Assembly (NCBI GenBank): GCA_902594855.1
Contig: CACJNS010000005.1
Coordinates: forward strand, 1-54,344
Direction of reading: 5' to 3'
DNA length: 54,344 nucleotides
Origin: an uncultured SAR86 cluster bacterium
GTDB taxonomy: Bacteria; Pseudomonadota; Gammaproteobacteria; Magnimaribacterales; AG-339-G14
Part shown: piece by piece, positions 1-10,599 of the stretch
Layout of the letters: the number at the start of each line of letters is the position of its first letter
Position numbering within the stretch: position 1 is the stretch's first letter
Program-made: the position numbers and the translations under genes
The notes under the pieces: model-generated
Seen by the model: only the letters and a program-made list of their open reading frames with translations
Database searches by the model: none
What the model was told of the DNA's origin: nothing

Positions 1-2
1 TA

Positions 3-1341
3 GTCAAAGAGACTATGCGAGGACCGGTTGTGACAAGATTTGAAGTTGAATTGCCAAAAGGTATAAAGGTTTCTCAAGTTTCAAACTTGAATAAAGATTT
101 AGCTAGATCTTTAGGTGTTGGAAGCATCAGAATTGTTGAAGTTATAGAAGGCAGGGAAACCATTGGTATCGAGGTTCCCAATTCAGAGAGAGAAAACGTT
201 CTGCTAAGAGAGATAATTGCTTCCAAATTATTCGAGGATGCAAAAAGCTCAGTATCTTTGGCCTTTGGTAAAAATATCGAAGGTGTTCCAGTAGTTGAAG
301 ATCTTGCCGGACTTCCACACATGCTGGTTGCGGGTACAACAGGCTCCGGAAAATCTGTTGCTCTAAATTCAATGTTGATGAGTATCCTCTATAAAGCAAC
401 CCCTGAGCAAGTTAAATTAGTTCTTATTGATCCTAAAATGCTTGAGCTATCTGTTTATGAAGATTTACCTCATCTACTTTGTCCAGTCATAACCGATATG
501 TCTGAAGCTGCGAACGGTCTTAGATGGTGCGTAAATGAAATGGAAAAAAGATACCGACTAATGGCATCACTTTCTGTTAGAAATCTAAACGGTCTCAATT
601 CCAAAATCAGAAAAGCCAGAGAAGACGGGGAACCTTTAACGGATCCTCTTTGGAAGAGAAATCCAGAAAAAGAAGATGACAATCCATCCGAATTAGAGGA
701 ATTACCTTTAATAGTTATCGCTGTAGACGAATTAGCTGATCTTATGATGGTGGTCGGTAAAAAAGTAGAACATCTGATTGCACGTCTTGCACAGAAAGCT
801 AGAGCGGCCGGTATTCATATGCTTTTGGCTACGCAAAGACCTTCTGTTGATGTAATCACTGGTTTAATTAAGGCAAACATTTCTGCAAGGATGGCTTTCA
901 ATGTTGCCTCTTCAATGGATTCAAGAGTTGTATTAGATCAAGTAGGCGCAGAGCAACTCCTTGGAAAAGGAGATATGCTTTATATAGGTTCAGGCACCTC
1001 AATTCCTTTAAGAGTTCACGGTGCTTATGTTGGCGAGGAAGAAATCATTAGAGTGGTTGAAGATTGGAAAAACAGACAGTCAGTTAGCTATTTAGAAGAG
1101 GTTACTAAATCACCAGAATCATCTGAAAGTCCAAACGGTGAGTCAGATGAAGAGAAAGATGAATTTTACGATCAGGCAGTTGCATTTGTAATAGATTCTA
1201 GAAGAGCATCTATATCAGCTGTGCAAAGAAAATTTAGAATTGGATACAACAGAGCAGCAAGATTAATTGAAACTATGGAAAGCGCAGGTATTGTCAGTGA
1301 AATGAACTCTAACGGAAATAGAGAAGTCCTATCTCAAAAAG

Positions 1342-1355
<14 letters not shown>
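3..1355 (+). CDS. ftsK: DNA translocase FtsK, C-terminal part (5' end outside window)
   Basis: This is the motor and C-terminal part of the septal DNA translocase, which pumps chromosomal DNA through the closing septum toward dif. The reading frame is already open at base 3, so the N-terminal membrane domain and linker lie upstream. Visible elements are GPVVTRFE just inside the window, the Walker A box GTTGSGKS (about residue 112), Walker B with VDELADLM, the motif [12 protein letters not shown], and a C-terminal gamma winged-helix domain ([17 protein letters not shown]) that in the family reads KOPS sites. It overlaps the next gene (lolA) by 14 bases. The order ftsK-lolA-serS is the usual gammaproteobacterial one apart from a missing rarA. 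Confidence 0.97.
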
Positions 1356-3158
<1,803 letters not shown>

Positions 3159-3222
3159 TATAAATAAAAAATTGAACTAATAAATTTACTAAGTTGTAAC
3201 ATAGCTAAATAAGAAAATATTT

Positions 3223-3252
3223 TACAATCTTAGCAATATTAAAGGAGTAAAC
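3223..3252 (+). promoter_or_regulatory. Putative -10 box and ribosome binding site of the TonB-dependent receptor gene
   Basis: In the 94-base gap after serS, TACAAT (3223-3228) matches the -10 consensus in five of six positions. AAAGGAGT (3241-3248) is a good Shine-Dalgarno site 4 bases before the ATG at 3253. No convincing -35 stands at the right distance. This is one of the few genes here with a clear Shine-Dalgarno, which fits high expression of an abundant outer-membrane protein. Confidence 0.4.
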
Positions 3253-6200
3253 ATGATCCCCCAAAAGTTTTTAAAGTTTTTTACTTTGATCTTCTTAAGT
3301 AGTTTCCTTTTTTCTATAGAAACTACTTCAGATTTCAGAGGAAAAGTCACTGACAATTTTGGTAACTCTCTTCAGGGAGCTAATGTCACTATTACAAATG
3401 TCGGCACCAATGTTAGTTCATCGACCACTACTAATGAGACAGGAAATTTTATTATTTCTAATTTATCTGTTGGTGGCCCTTACACAATCCTAATTACATC
3501 AAGTGTAGGTTCTCAAAGATACGAAGACGTATTCTTAAATCTTGGTCAAACTTTAGCTTTAAACGTAACTCTAAGAGATTTTGAACAACTTGTTGTAACT
3601 GGTGCTCAGGTTTCCCAGGCGCAAGTTGCTATTGGTCCCAATACTATTTTTAATGAAATTGATTTGGAAACAACTCCTTCTATTGAAAGAGATATTAAGG
3701 AAGTTCTTCTTTCAGATCCTAGATTTACGATAAATCCAGATAATAGAAGAGCATTATCCTGTAACGGTTCCCATCCAAGATTAAATGGTTTTACACTTGA
3801 TGGAGTTGCTCTTACAGATGGATTTGGTTTAAACAGCAATGGATACCCAACAACTAGGATGCCCTTTTCTTATGATGCCGTTCAACAAGTAGCAGTAGAA
3901 TTTGCTCCGTTTGATGTCCAATACGGTAATTTTCAAGCATGTGCCATTAACGCAGTTACAAAATCTGGAACGAATGAAATCTCTGGTAATGCATTTTATG
4001 AATATGCTGGAGATGAATTGGCTGGCAATAAATACGGAGATAATACTTTTACTCCTGTTCCTTATGAGGAATCAAAAGTAGGTTTCACTTTAGGTGGGCC
4101 AATGATTCAGGATAAAGCATTCTTTTTCTTAGCTGTTGAGAGATATGACCAAGTAGATACCAGCCCGTATGGACCGCTTGGATCCGGAGCACCTAACGAA
4201 CAAGATTTTATTTCTATGTCTATGTATAACGAGATAATTGACATAATGAAAACTAAATATAATTTCGATCCAGGTGGCATTCCAACTGCTCTTGATAGTT
4301 ATGATAATTCATTGTTAATTAAATTTGACGTTGAGATTGATGAAAACAATTCAATGTCACTTGGTTACACATACAATGATGGATTTTATAATTCTCCATC
4401 TGATACAGCTCCAAGAGAATTTGAATTTGACAAGCATTTTTATGAAAGAGGTTATGAGTTACACAATATAAATTTCAAACTTGAATCTGTTTTTTCCGAC
4501 AGTGTTAATGGAGAATTTAGATTTGGTTGGAAACAAGTCAATAACAGACAACTTGGAAAAGGTGGCGTCTTTGGTGACTTCCAAATCGAAGAAGTACTTA
4601 ATCCTGATACAGGTGTAGAAGGCGAAGTTTATCTTGGTGGTACAGATGATTCTCGTCAAAATAATGACTTGAACTATACGACTATTTCGGCTGGATACAT
4701 CGTAGATCAACTGGTTGGCAATCACTTAATTACTTATGGTTTTGAATACGAAACTACTAATATCTACAACTTATATATGCCAGAATCAATCAATGGAGAA
4801 TGGGATTTTAAAACCATTGCTGACCTAAAAGCAGGTATAACGGACCAAGTTCACTTTAGAAATACTCCTTCCCTTGTAGATAGTGCAGGTGCAGCTGATT
4901 GGGATAACGGTATAGCAACTCTTTATGTTCAAGATGAGATTCAAGTAAGAGACGATTTAGAAATAGTTATTGGAATTAGATACGATCAGTTTATCGTTGA
5001 TGCTGCTCCACTCCCTGCTGAAAATGCAACTTTTAAATCAGCTTACGGATATTCCAATACTATTACTCATGATGGGGCAGGAGCATTAGTAGCAAGATTT
5101 GGTTTCAACTGGGATGCCGATGAAAATACTACCTTATACGGCGGATACGGAGGTTTCTCTGGAGGTAATCCAAACATTTGGTACTCAAACATGGTACAAA
5201 ATGATGGAACAACAATTATCTCCGTCAATACTAGAGATATTGATAATGTATTCACAGAACCTATGTGTAGTTCAGATACTGGTTTACCCTCAGATCTTGG
5301 ACCTGGTTATGCTGTTCCTTGTTCTTTAGTCCAAGAAGTACAAAGTGGAACATCTAATACGGATACCAATTCAACTGATCCAGATTATGAACAACCAATT
5401 GTGCATAGGGTTGCATTAGGACTTACGTCAAGTTTTGGCGTAGAAGACCTTCAATTTAATGTTGATTTTCAATATTCTGAAGCTAGCAAGCCAGCTTATA
5501 TAAAGAATATAAACATTAGCCCTAACGGTAATACTGATTTCTTAGGAGTGCCTTATTATAATTGTGCAAGCGGTAATGCTAGAGATAGTTTTAGTTGTTT
5601 CGGTCCTTATGACTTTCAACTTACTAATTCGGATCTAACACCGTTATCAAGAACGTTTTCAACGTCTGTGAAAAAATATTGGAGAGATCAAGATGTATCT
5701 TTCTCACTTGCTTACGCAAAAATATATTCTGAGGATGTTTCAGCAATGACATCATTTGTAGCATTCTCTAACTATGGAAGTCCCGCAAGTAACAATTGGA
5801 ACAACCCACCGGTTGCAAGATCAGACTACGCTCAACCAGAAAGAGTAACGGCGTCTATTTCATACACTCCTGTTACCATCGAAGGAGGTTATAGAACAAA
5901 ATTTTCTGTATATCTAAGACATTTTGAAGCAAAACCGTTTTCACTGATTTATGACGGTGAAGTTCACGGAAAAGCTCCTGGTTTCTTTGATCTAAATCCT
6001 ATCTATGTGCCTACAGATGCTAATGATCCAAATGTAGTATTTGATGGAATTTCACCAGCTGACTTCTTCGCAATTACAGATGCTGCTGGATGTGCCAGAG
6101 GTAAAATTTGCCCTAGAAATGCAGTTGACGGTCCTTGGACGACAGTAGTCGATGTTAAATTGGCTCAAGAGTTCCCTGGTTTTAGGCCTGATCATGAAGC

Positions 6201-6423
6201 TGAAATTTATATGGTAATAAAAAACTTTATGAATCTTTTAGACCCTCAATACGGAGAATTTAGTATCTCCGGTTGGCCCAGAAAACAAAGGGTTGCTAGA
6301 TTGTCTGAAATTGATAACTTGGGTAGATATGTCTACGACAGATTATATTCACCTAGTTTTGCTGAAGTTTTATCTCAACAGTCAACCTATCAAGTCAAAT
6401 TTGGTTTTTACTATAGATTCTAA
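3253..6423 (+). CDS. Oar-like TonB-dependent outer-membrane receptor
   Basis: This is a large (1056 aa) outer-membrane active transporter that would take up a bulky substrate using TonB energy. A signal peptide (hydrophobic core FFTLIFLSSFLF, cleavage near residue 22) leads into a carboxypeptidase-regulatory-like beta domain (about 27-110; starts FRGKVTDNFGNSLQGA, contains TNETGNF). A plug domain follows (about 120-240; LNGFTLDGVALTD, INAVTKSGTNEISG), then a beta-barrel that ends in the aromatic FGFYYRF. This architecture is that of Oar/SusC-related receptors in marine bacteria. No substrate can be named from sequence, and I see no partner lipoprotein or hydrolase nearby. It stands alone with its own ribosome binding site and terminator. 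Confidence 0.93.
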   Translation: MIPQKFLKFFTLIFLSSFLFSIETTSDFRGKVTDNFGNSLQGANVTITNVGTNVSSSTTTNETGNFIISNLSVGGPYTILITSSVGSQRYEDVFLNLGQTLALNVTLRDFEQLVVTGAQVSQAQVAIGPNTIFNEIDLETTPSIERDIKEVLLSDPRFTINPDNRRALSCNGSHPRLNGFTLDGVALTDGFGLNSNGYPTTRMPFSYDAVQQVAVEFAPFDVQYGNFQACAINAVTKSGTNEISGNAFYEYAGDELAGNKYGDNTFTPVPYEESKVGFTLGGPMIQDKAFFFLAVERYDQVDTSPYGPLGSGAPNEQDFISMSMYNEIIDIMKTKYNFDPGGIPTALDSYDNSLLIKFDVEIDENNSMSLGYTYNDGFYNSPSDTAPREFEFDKHFYERGYELHNINFKLESVFSDSVNGEFRFGWKQVNNRQLGKGGVFGDFQIEEVLNPDTGVEGEVYLGGTDDSRQNNDLNYTTISAGYIVDQLVGNHLITYGFEYETTNIYNLYMPESINGEWDFKTIADLKAGITDQVHFRNTPSLVDSAGAADWDNGIATLYVQDEIQVRDDLEIVIGIRYDQFIVDAAPLPAENATFKSAYGYSNTITHDGAGALVARFGFNWDADENTTLYGGYGGFSGGNPNIWYSNMVQNDGTTIISVNTRDIDNVFTEPMCSSDTGLPSDLGPGYAVPCSLVQEVQSGTSNTDTNSTDPDYEQPIVHRVALGLTSSFGVEDLQFNVDFQYSEASKPAYIKNINISPNGNTDFLGVPYYNCASGNARDSFSCFGPYDFQLTNSDLTPLSRTFSTSVKKYWRDQDVSFSLAYAKIYSEDVSAMTSFVAFSNYGSPASNNWNNPPVARSDYAQPERVTASISYTPVTIEGGYRTKFSVYLRHFEAKPFSLIYDGEVHGKAPGFFDLNPIYVPTDANDPNVVFDGISPADFFAITDAAGCARGKICPRNAVDGPWTTVVDVKLAQEFPGFRPDHEAEIYMVIKNFMNLLDPQYGEFSISGWPRKQRVARLSEIDNLGRYVYDRLYSPSFAEVLSQQSTYQVKFGFYYRF

Positions 6424-6432
6424 GAGAAAAAA

Positions 6433-7422
6433 CTACAAAAACGCCGCTTTAGCGGCGTTTTTTGTATTATGAAGACTTGAAAACTTAAGACAGGCATTGT
6501 TTTGTTGAACAGATACATAAGAAAAATAATTAGCTACGTTACCTGAGTATTGAATATCCTTTGTTTCCATATAGCAGCCAATGAAAGCACCCAAAAAAGT
6601 ATCTCCAGCTCCATTTAAAGATGTTAATTCTGTAGGTATGGCCTCCGATACATATTCAATGCCCTTGTGAAGAATCAGTGAACCTGAACTGCCTTTGGTA
6701 ATAATGTATAACTTATTATTTTTTTTAGATGCAGAAATTAGACTAGAATTCATGGCCTGTTCCAGGTATTTCATCTCATCTTCATTCCCAGCAATAATTT
6801 TTATTTGATCGGAATATTTTTTAATAAAATCCATGTGTTTTTTCATGACGCTTATATCTGAAAGGCTCAAAATCAAGCCTTTATTTGAAGATAAAATATG
6901 ACTGATTGTTTTTTTGTTGATAACAGAATTAAGTGAATAAAGATCTGAAAAAATATAATCAAAATCCTCTGCTTCAGTAAAATTAGCTAGAGTAAGTTGA
7001 CCGCTTGCTCCAGCACAAGCTGCCATTGTTCTTTCTTTATCTGGAGTTAAAAATATTAAGCAGCAGCCTGTATTTTGAGGATCAACATTTAAGAAAGTCT
7101 TTATTGGGTAAGTATTCATAATATCTATAAGAAATTTTGAATTACTATCTTTGCCAACTGAACCCAAAAAAAGATTATTTATTTTAAAGATAGATGAGGT
7201 GGCAGCGGTGGTAAAAATTGATCCACCAAGGTATTGATTAGTGATTTGAGATTTATATTTAGAAAGGTAAAAAGCTAATTCATCTGAATTAATTTCAATA
7301 GCTCTACCTTTTTGAATCGGTATCTCAGATAGTTGTTTGTTTGATATGGATATTTCAATATCAACTAAAACATTTCCAACATTCAAGATTGAAACATTTT
7401 TGTTGCTATAATCTTCGGACAT
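6433..7422 (-). CDS. PfkB/ribokinase-family carbohydrate or nucleoside kinase (adenosine-kinase-like)
   Basis: This 329 aa sugar/nucleoside kinase has the PfkB fold. The N-terminal strand SILNVGNVLVDIE, the GGS substrate loop (YLGGSIFTTAA), the lid segment GCCLIFLTPDKERTM and the C-terminal signature NGAGDTFLGAFIGC, with its catalytic Asp, are all present. The lid and N-terminal patterns resemble bacterial adenosine/inosine-guanosine kinases more than fructose kinases. The nearby NupC nucleoside symporter (8338) supports a nucleoside substrate, but this is inference. Its start codon is one base from the start of the divergent oxygenase gene, and its last codons form the shared terminator. Translation must begin at this ATG, since the first strand follows within 10 residues. 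Confidence 0.88.
   Translation of the reverse strand: MSEDYSNKNVSILNVGNVLVDIEISISNKQLSEIPIQKGRAIEINSDELAFYLSKYKSQITNQYLGGSIFTTAATSSIFKINNLFLGSVGKDSNSKFLIDIMNTYPIKTFLNVDPQNTGCCLIFLTPDKERTMAACAGASGQLTLANFTEAEDFDYIFSDLYSLNSVINKKTISHILSSNKGLILSLSDISVMKKHMDFIKKYSDQIKIIAGNEDEMKYLEQAMNSSLISASKKNNKLYIITKGSSGSLILHKGIEYVSEAIPTELTSLNGAGDTFLGAFIGCYMETKDIQYSGNVANYFSYVSVQQNNACLKFSSLHNTKNAAKAAFL
6441..6463. terminator. Bidirectional intrinsic terminator
   Basis: ACGCCGCT (6441-6448), loop TT, AGCGGCGT (6451-6458), then a T run to 6463. The left flank is A-rich, so the minus-strand transcript also gets a U tract. It lies 17 bases after the receptor stop. On the minus strand it sits inside the last codons of the kinase gene, whose TAG is at 6433-6435. 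Confidence 0.93.
7404..7412 (+). promoter_or_regulatory. Extended -10 promoter element inside the kinase gene
   Basis: TGCTATAAT is a perfect extended -10 (TGnTATAAT) ending 11 bases before the oxygenase ATG at 7424. Transcription would begin about 5 bases before the start codon, giving an almost leaderless mRNA. It lies in codons 4-7 of the opposite-strand kinase gene. No good -35 is present, which an extended -10 can tolerate. Confidence 0.6.
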
Positions 7423-7423
7423 T

Positions 7424-8335
7424 ATGTTTTCAAGTAAAGAAAGTATTCCTCATCTAGATTTTGACTTATTCAATAAGGATAAAACTTCTCTCGCAAAAGA
7501 TACCATAAATGCATTTCATGATTATGGTTTTTGTGTATTTTTTAATCATACTATTGATAAAGATTTAATTGCGAATTGTTTAAGTATGTATCAGGATTTT
7601 TTTAATTACCCTGATAATGTAAAGGAGTCATTTATAGTTCCAGGTATTGGAGGTGCTAGAGGATTTACTAAATTCAAAACTGAAACTGCCAAAAATTATG
7701 ATTCCCCAGATCTGAAGGAATTTTGGCATGTAGGGAGAGATAAATTAGATACCCCAAAAAATATATGGATTGATGACTTAAGAAATCATAAAAAACTTTC
7801 TTTAGATTTATATAACCAGTTTGATTCATTAGGTCGAGATATTATGGAACTCATAGGAATTGGTTTAGGTTTAGAAAATAATTTTTTTAATGAGATCATT
7901 GAAAACGGTAATAGTATTATGAGAGTAATTAATTACCCTAAAATTGAAAACTTTAATACTGATTCTTTGAGAGCATCTCCTCATGAGGATATTAACTTCA
8001 TAACCCTTTTAATTGGTGGACATCAACCTGGACTTGAAGTGCTTAATGGAGATAAGTGGCTCAAAGCAGATTTCTCAAGGGATGAAATAGTAGTTAACGT
8101 AGGAGATATGCTGCAAAGATATACTAATAAATATCTCGTCTCAGCAACTCATAGAGTAACAAATGGAGAAGAGATGAATACTCAAAGAATATCTATTCCA
8201 TTTTTTCTTCATCCAAGATCCGATTTTTTAATAAAACCCCTTGAATCTCTGCTTGGCAGTCATAACTACTATCCAGATCCGATAACAGCTGATGATTACC
8301 TAAATCAAAGATTGGCTGAGATTAAATTGAAATAA
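7424..8335 (+). CDS. 2-oxoglutarate/Fe(II)-dependent oxygenase, isopenicillin-N-synthase-like
   Basis: This 303 aa non-haem iron oxygenase oxidises a small molecule using O2 and 2-oxoglutarate. It has the DIOX_N-type N-terminus (IPHLDFDLF, AFHDYGFCVFFNH) and the double-stranded beta-helix core. The iron ligands His187-x-Asp189 (PHEDINF) and His243 (SATHRV) are intact, as is the Arg-x-Ser pair (RISIPFF) that binds 2-oxoglutarate. The substrate is unknown. Family members include plant and fungal hydroxylases, among them thymine 7-hydroxylase, which is suggestive beside a nucleoside transporter and kinase but not evidence. The downstream nupC starts 2 bases after its stop, so the two are probably co-transcribed. 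Confidence 0.9.
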   Translation: MFSSKESIPHLDFDLFNKDKTSLAKDTINAFHDYGFCVFFNHTIDKDLIANCLSMYQDFFNYPDNVKESFIVPGIGGARGFTKFKTETAKNYDSPDLKEFWHVGRDKLDTPKNIWIDDLRNHKKLSLDLYNQFDSLGRDIMELIGIGLGLENNFFNEIIENGNSIMRVINYPKIENFNTDSLRASPHEDINFITLLIGGHQPGLEVLNGDKWLKADFSRDEIVVNVGDMLQRYTNKYLVSATHRVTNGEEMNTQRISIPFFLHPRSDFLIKPLESLLGSHNYYPDPITADDYLNQRLAEIKLK

Positions 8336-8337
8336 AA

Positions 8338-9579
8338 ATGATTATTCAATCACTTATTGGAATTGTTGCATTAATTTTGATTGCTATTCCGTTCAGTGAA
8401 TCTATACAAAAAATAAAAGTTAAATTCATAATTTATGCTTTATTAATTCAAACATCTTTAGCCTTTATCCTTCTGGAAATTCCTTTCATATCCTCCTTTT
8501 TTGATGTGATGAGTATGGCTGTAGAGTCGTTAAGATTATCAGCAATAGAGGGAAGCTCTTTTGTTTTTGGTTATCTGGGAGGAGGGGACGCACCATTTGA
8601 AGTTTCGAATAATCAGAATTTACCAATCTTTGCATTTACTTTCTTGCCAATGTTAATCTTTTTATCAGCTCTTTCTGCTTTGTTGTGGCACTGGAAAATA
8701 TTACCTTTTCTGATAAAGCTTTTAGCAAAATTATTTGAGAAACCTTTAGATGCAAAAGGACCTATTGGGCTAGCTGCTACAGCTAATATATTTTTAGGAC
8801 AATTAGAGGCTCCTCTATTGATTAAGCCTTATTTGAATAAAATGAATCAGAGGGATTTGCTCATTATTATGACTGTCGGTATGTCGACAATTGCTGGAAG
8901 TGTTATGGTTTTATACATTACCTGGTTAGATGATAAATTTACTGGCGTCATTGGCCATTTTTTAACCGCATCTATTTTATCCGTTCCCGCAGCAATTATG
9001 TTTTCGAATATATTGATACCTTCTGCACAAACTGAATTAAAAACAGCTAAAGAAGATTTGAAAATGTATGAGAGTTCCATGGATGCCATTAGCGTTGGCA
9101 CAAAAGATGGATTAAATATGTTCCTATCTGTGATTGCCTCTCTAATAGTTTTTTTAAGCTTAGTAGCTTTGGCAGATTTCATGCTAGGTATCTTTCCAAA
9201 CGTATATGGCGAGCCTATATCTCTTCAAAGGATAGCAGCTTTTATTTTTGCTCCTATTGCATGGTTAATGGGAATACCTTTTGCTGAAATTATTCCCGCT
9301 GGAAACCTTCTTGGTACAAAAACAATTTTTAACGAACTAATTGCTTTTAATGATTTGAGAGATTTAGATACAAATATTTTAAGCGAAAGAAGTCAGTTAA
9401 TTATGCTTTACGGAATCTGTGGTTTTGCAAATATATCTAGTGTAGGAATTCTTCTTGGAGGCCTTTCAGCAATTTGTCCAGACATTAGAGGCACGTTATT
9501 AAAAATTGCTTTCAGAGCACTTTTTGCTGCTACACTTGCCTCTTGCTTAACTGGAACAGTTGTCAGTCTTTTTATATAA
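8338..9579 (+). CDS. nupC: Concentrative nucleoside transporter, NupC family
   Basis: This 413 aa inner-membrane symporter imports nucleosides with H+ or Na+. The family's substrate-binding repeats are clear: GLAATANIFLGQLEAPLLIKP in the first half, and GNLLGTKTIFNELIAF plus CGFANISSVGILLGGL in the second. Several hydrophobic helices span both halves, and the N-terminus is a helix (IIQSLIGIVALILIAIPF). It follows the oxygenase gene by 2 bases and precedes sohB by 3. With Tdk (14866) and the PfkB kinase (6433) it suggests scavenging of dissolved nucleosides. Confidence 0.94.
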   Translation: MIIQSLIGIVALILIAIPFSESIQKIKVKFIIYALLIQTSLAFILLEIPFISSFFDVMSMAVESLRLSAIEGSSFVFGYLGGGDAPFEVSNNQNLPIFAFTFLPMLIFLSALSALLWHWKILPFLIKLLAKLFEKPLDAKGPIGLAATANIFLGQLEAPLLIKPYLNKMNQRDLLIIMTVGMSTIAGSVMVLYITWLDDKFTGVIGHFLTASILSVPAAIMFSNILIPSAQTELKTAKEDLKMYESSMDAISVGTKDGLNMFLSVIASLIVFLSLVALADFMLGIFPNVYGEPISLQRIAAFIFAPIAWLMGIPFAEIIPAGNLLGTKTIFNELIAFNDLRDLDTNILSERSQLIMLYGICGFANISSVGILLGGLSAICPDIRGTLLKIAFRALFAATLASCLTGTVVSLFI

Positions 9580-9582
9580 ATT

Positions 9583-10599
9583 ATGGAAATCTTATTTGAG
9601 TATTTAATCTTCTTATTAAAAGCACTTACAGTAGCCGTAGCTATCGTTATACCGATTTTAATTGTTATTAGTTCTATAAAATCTAGTTCTTCTTCTGGAG
9701 GGTTGCGCGTTAAAAATCTTTCAACTAAATACGCTAATACTGCTGATGACTTAAAACTTTCAGTTTTATCAGCGAAAGAGAGAAAAGTTTTAGAAAAAAA
9801 CATAAAAAAAGAAAATAAGAATAAAAAAAAGGAGAAGGTATCTAGAAAACATATTTTTGTTTTAAATTTCAATGGTGACATTGAGGCATCTCAAGTCGAA
9901 GAGTTAAGAGAAGAAATATCATCAATTCTTAATGCAGATACCAAATGCCAGGAAGTGGTATTGAACTTAGAAAGTGGAGGAGGGACAGTTATAGGATATG
10001 GACTTGCAGCTGCTCAATTATCTCGTCTTAAAGATTCGAAAATTAAATTGACTGTTTGTATTGATAAGGTTGCTGCATCAGGCGGTTATATGATGGCATG
10101 CATCGCAGATAAAATAATTGCTTCACCATTCGCACTTATTGGTTCTATTGGAGTTATAGGGGCTGTTCCAAATTTTAATAAACTGCTTAAGAAAAATAAT
10201 ATTGAATACGAAATGCATACCGCCGGTGAGTACAAAAGAACAATAACTATGTTTGGAGAAAATACAGACGAAGGTAGAGAAAAATTTAAAGATGACTTGG
10301 CAAATATTCATGAGTTATTTAAAAAACATGTCGCCAAATATCGTCCAACCTTGGATGTTAATAAAGTTGCTACCGGAGAAGTCTGGCAGGGTATTGAGGC
10401 TATTGATGTTGGTTTAGTTGATAAAATCCAGACTAGTGATTCTTACTTAATTGAGCAAAATAAGAAATTTGATATTTTTGAAGTTTCTTTCAAACCTAAA
10501 AAAAATATGCAGGATAGATTTTCTAGATTCTTAAGTTTCTCTATTACTAGGACTATTAATAAAATTTTTGAAAATTTTTCAAAACAAAAATTTATGTAA
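9583..10599 (+). CDS. sohB: Inner-membrane peptidase SohB (S49 family)
   Basis: This 338 aa membrane-anchored serine protease belongs to the SppA/SohB family, which degrades signal peptides and membrane protein remnants. An N-terminal membrane helix (LIFLLKALTVAVAIVIPILIVI) is followed by a Lys-rich stretch (about residues 65-87) and the S49 domain. The catalytic Ser166 lies in VAASGGYMM and the general-base Lys218 in AGEYKRTITMFGEN, both at family positions. The length is close to E. coli SohB (349 aa). Its stop overlaps the convergent monooxygenase gene by 8 bases, with no terminator between. Confidence 0.95.
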   Translation: MEILFEYLIFLLKALTVAVAIVIPILIVISSIKSSSSSGGLRVKNLSTKYANTADDLKLSVLSAKERKVLEKNIKKENKNKKKEKVSRKHIFVLNFNGDIEASQVEELREEISSILNADTKCQEVVLNLESGGGTVIGYGLAAAQLSRLKDSKIKLTVCIDKVAASGGYMMACIADKIIASPFALIGSIGVIGAVPNFNKLLKKNNIEYEMHTAGEYKRTITMFGENTDEGREKFKDDLANIHELFKKHVAKYRPTLDVNKVATGEVWQGIEAIDVGLVDKIQTSDSYLIEQNKKFDIFEVSFKPKKNMQDRFSRFLSFSITRTINKIFENFSKQKFM

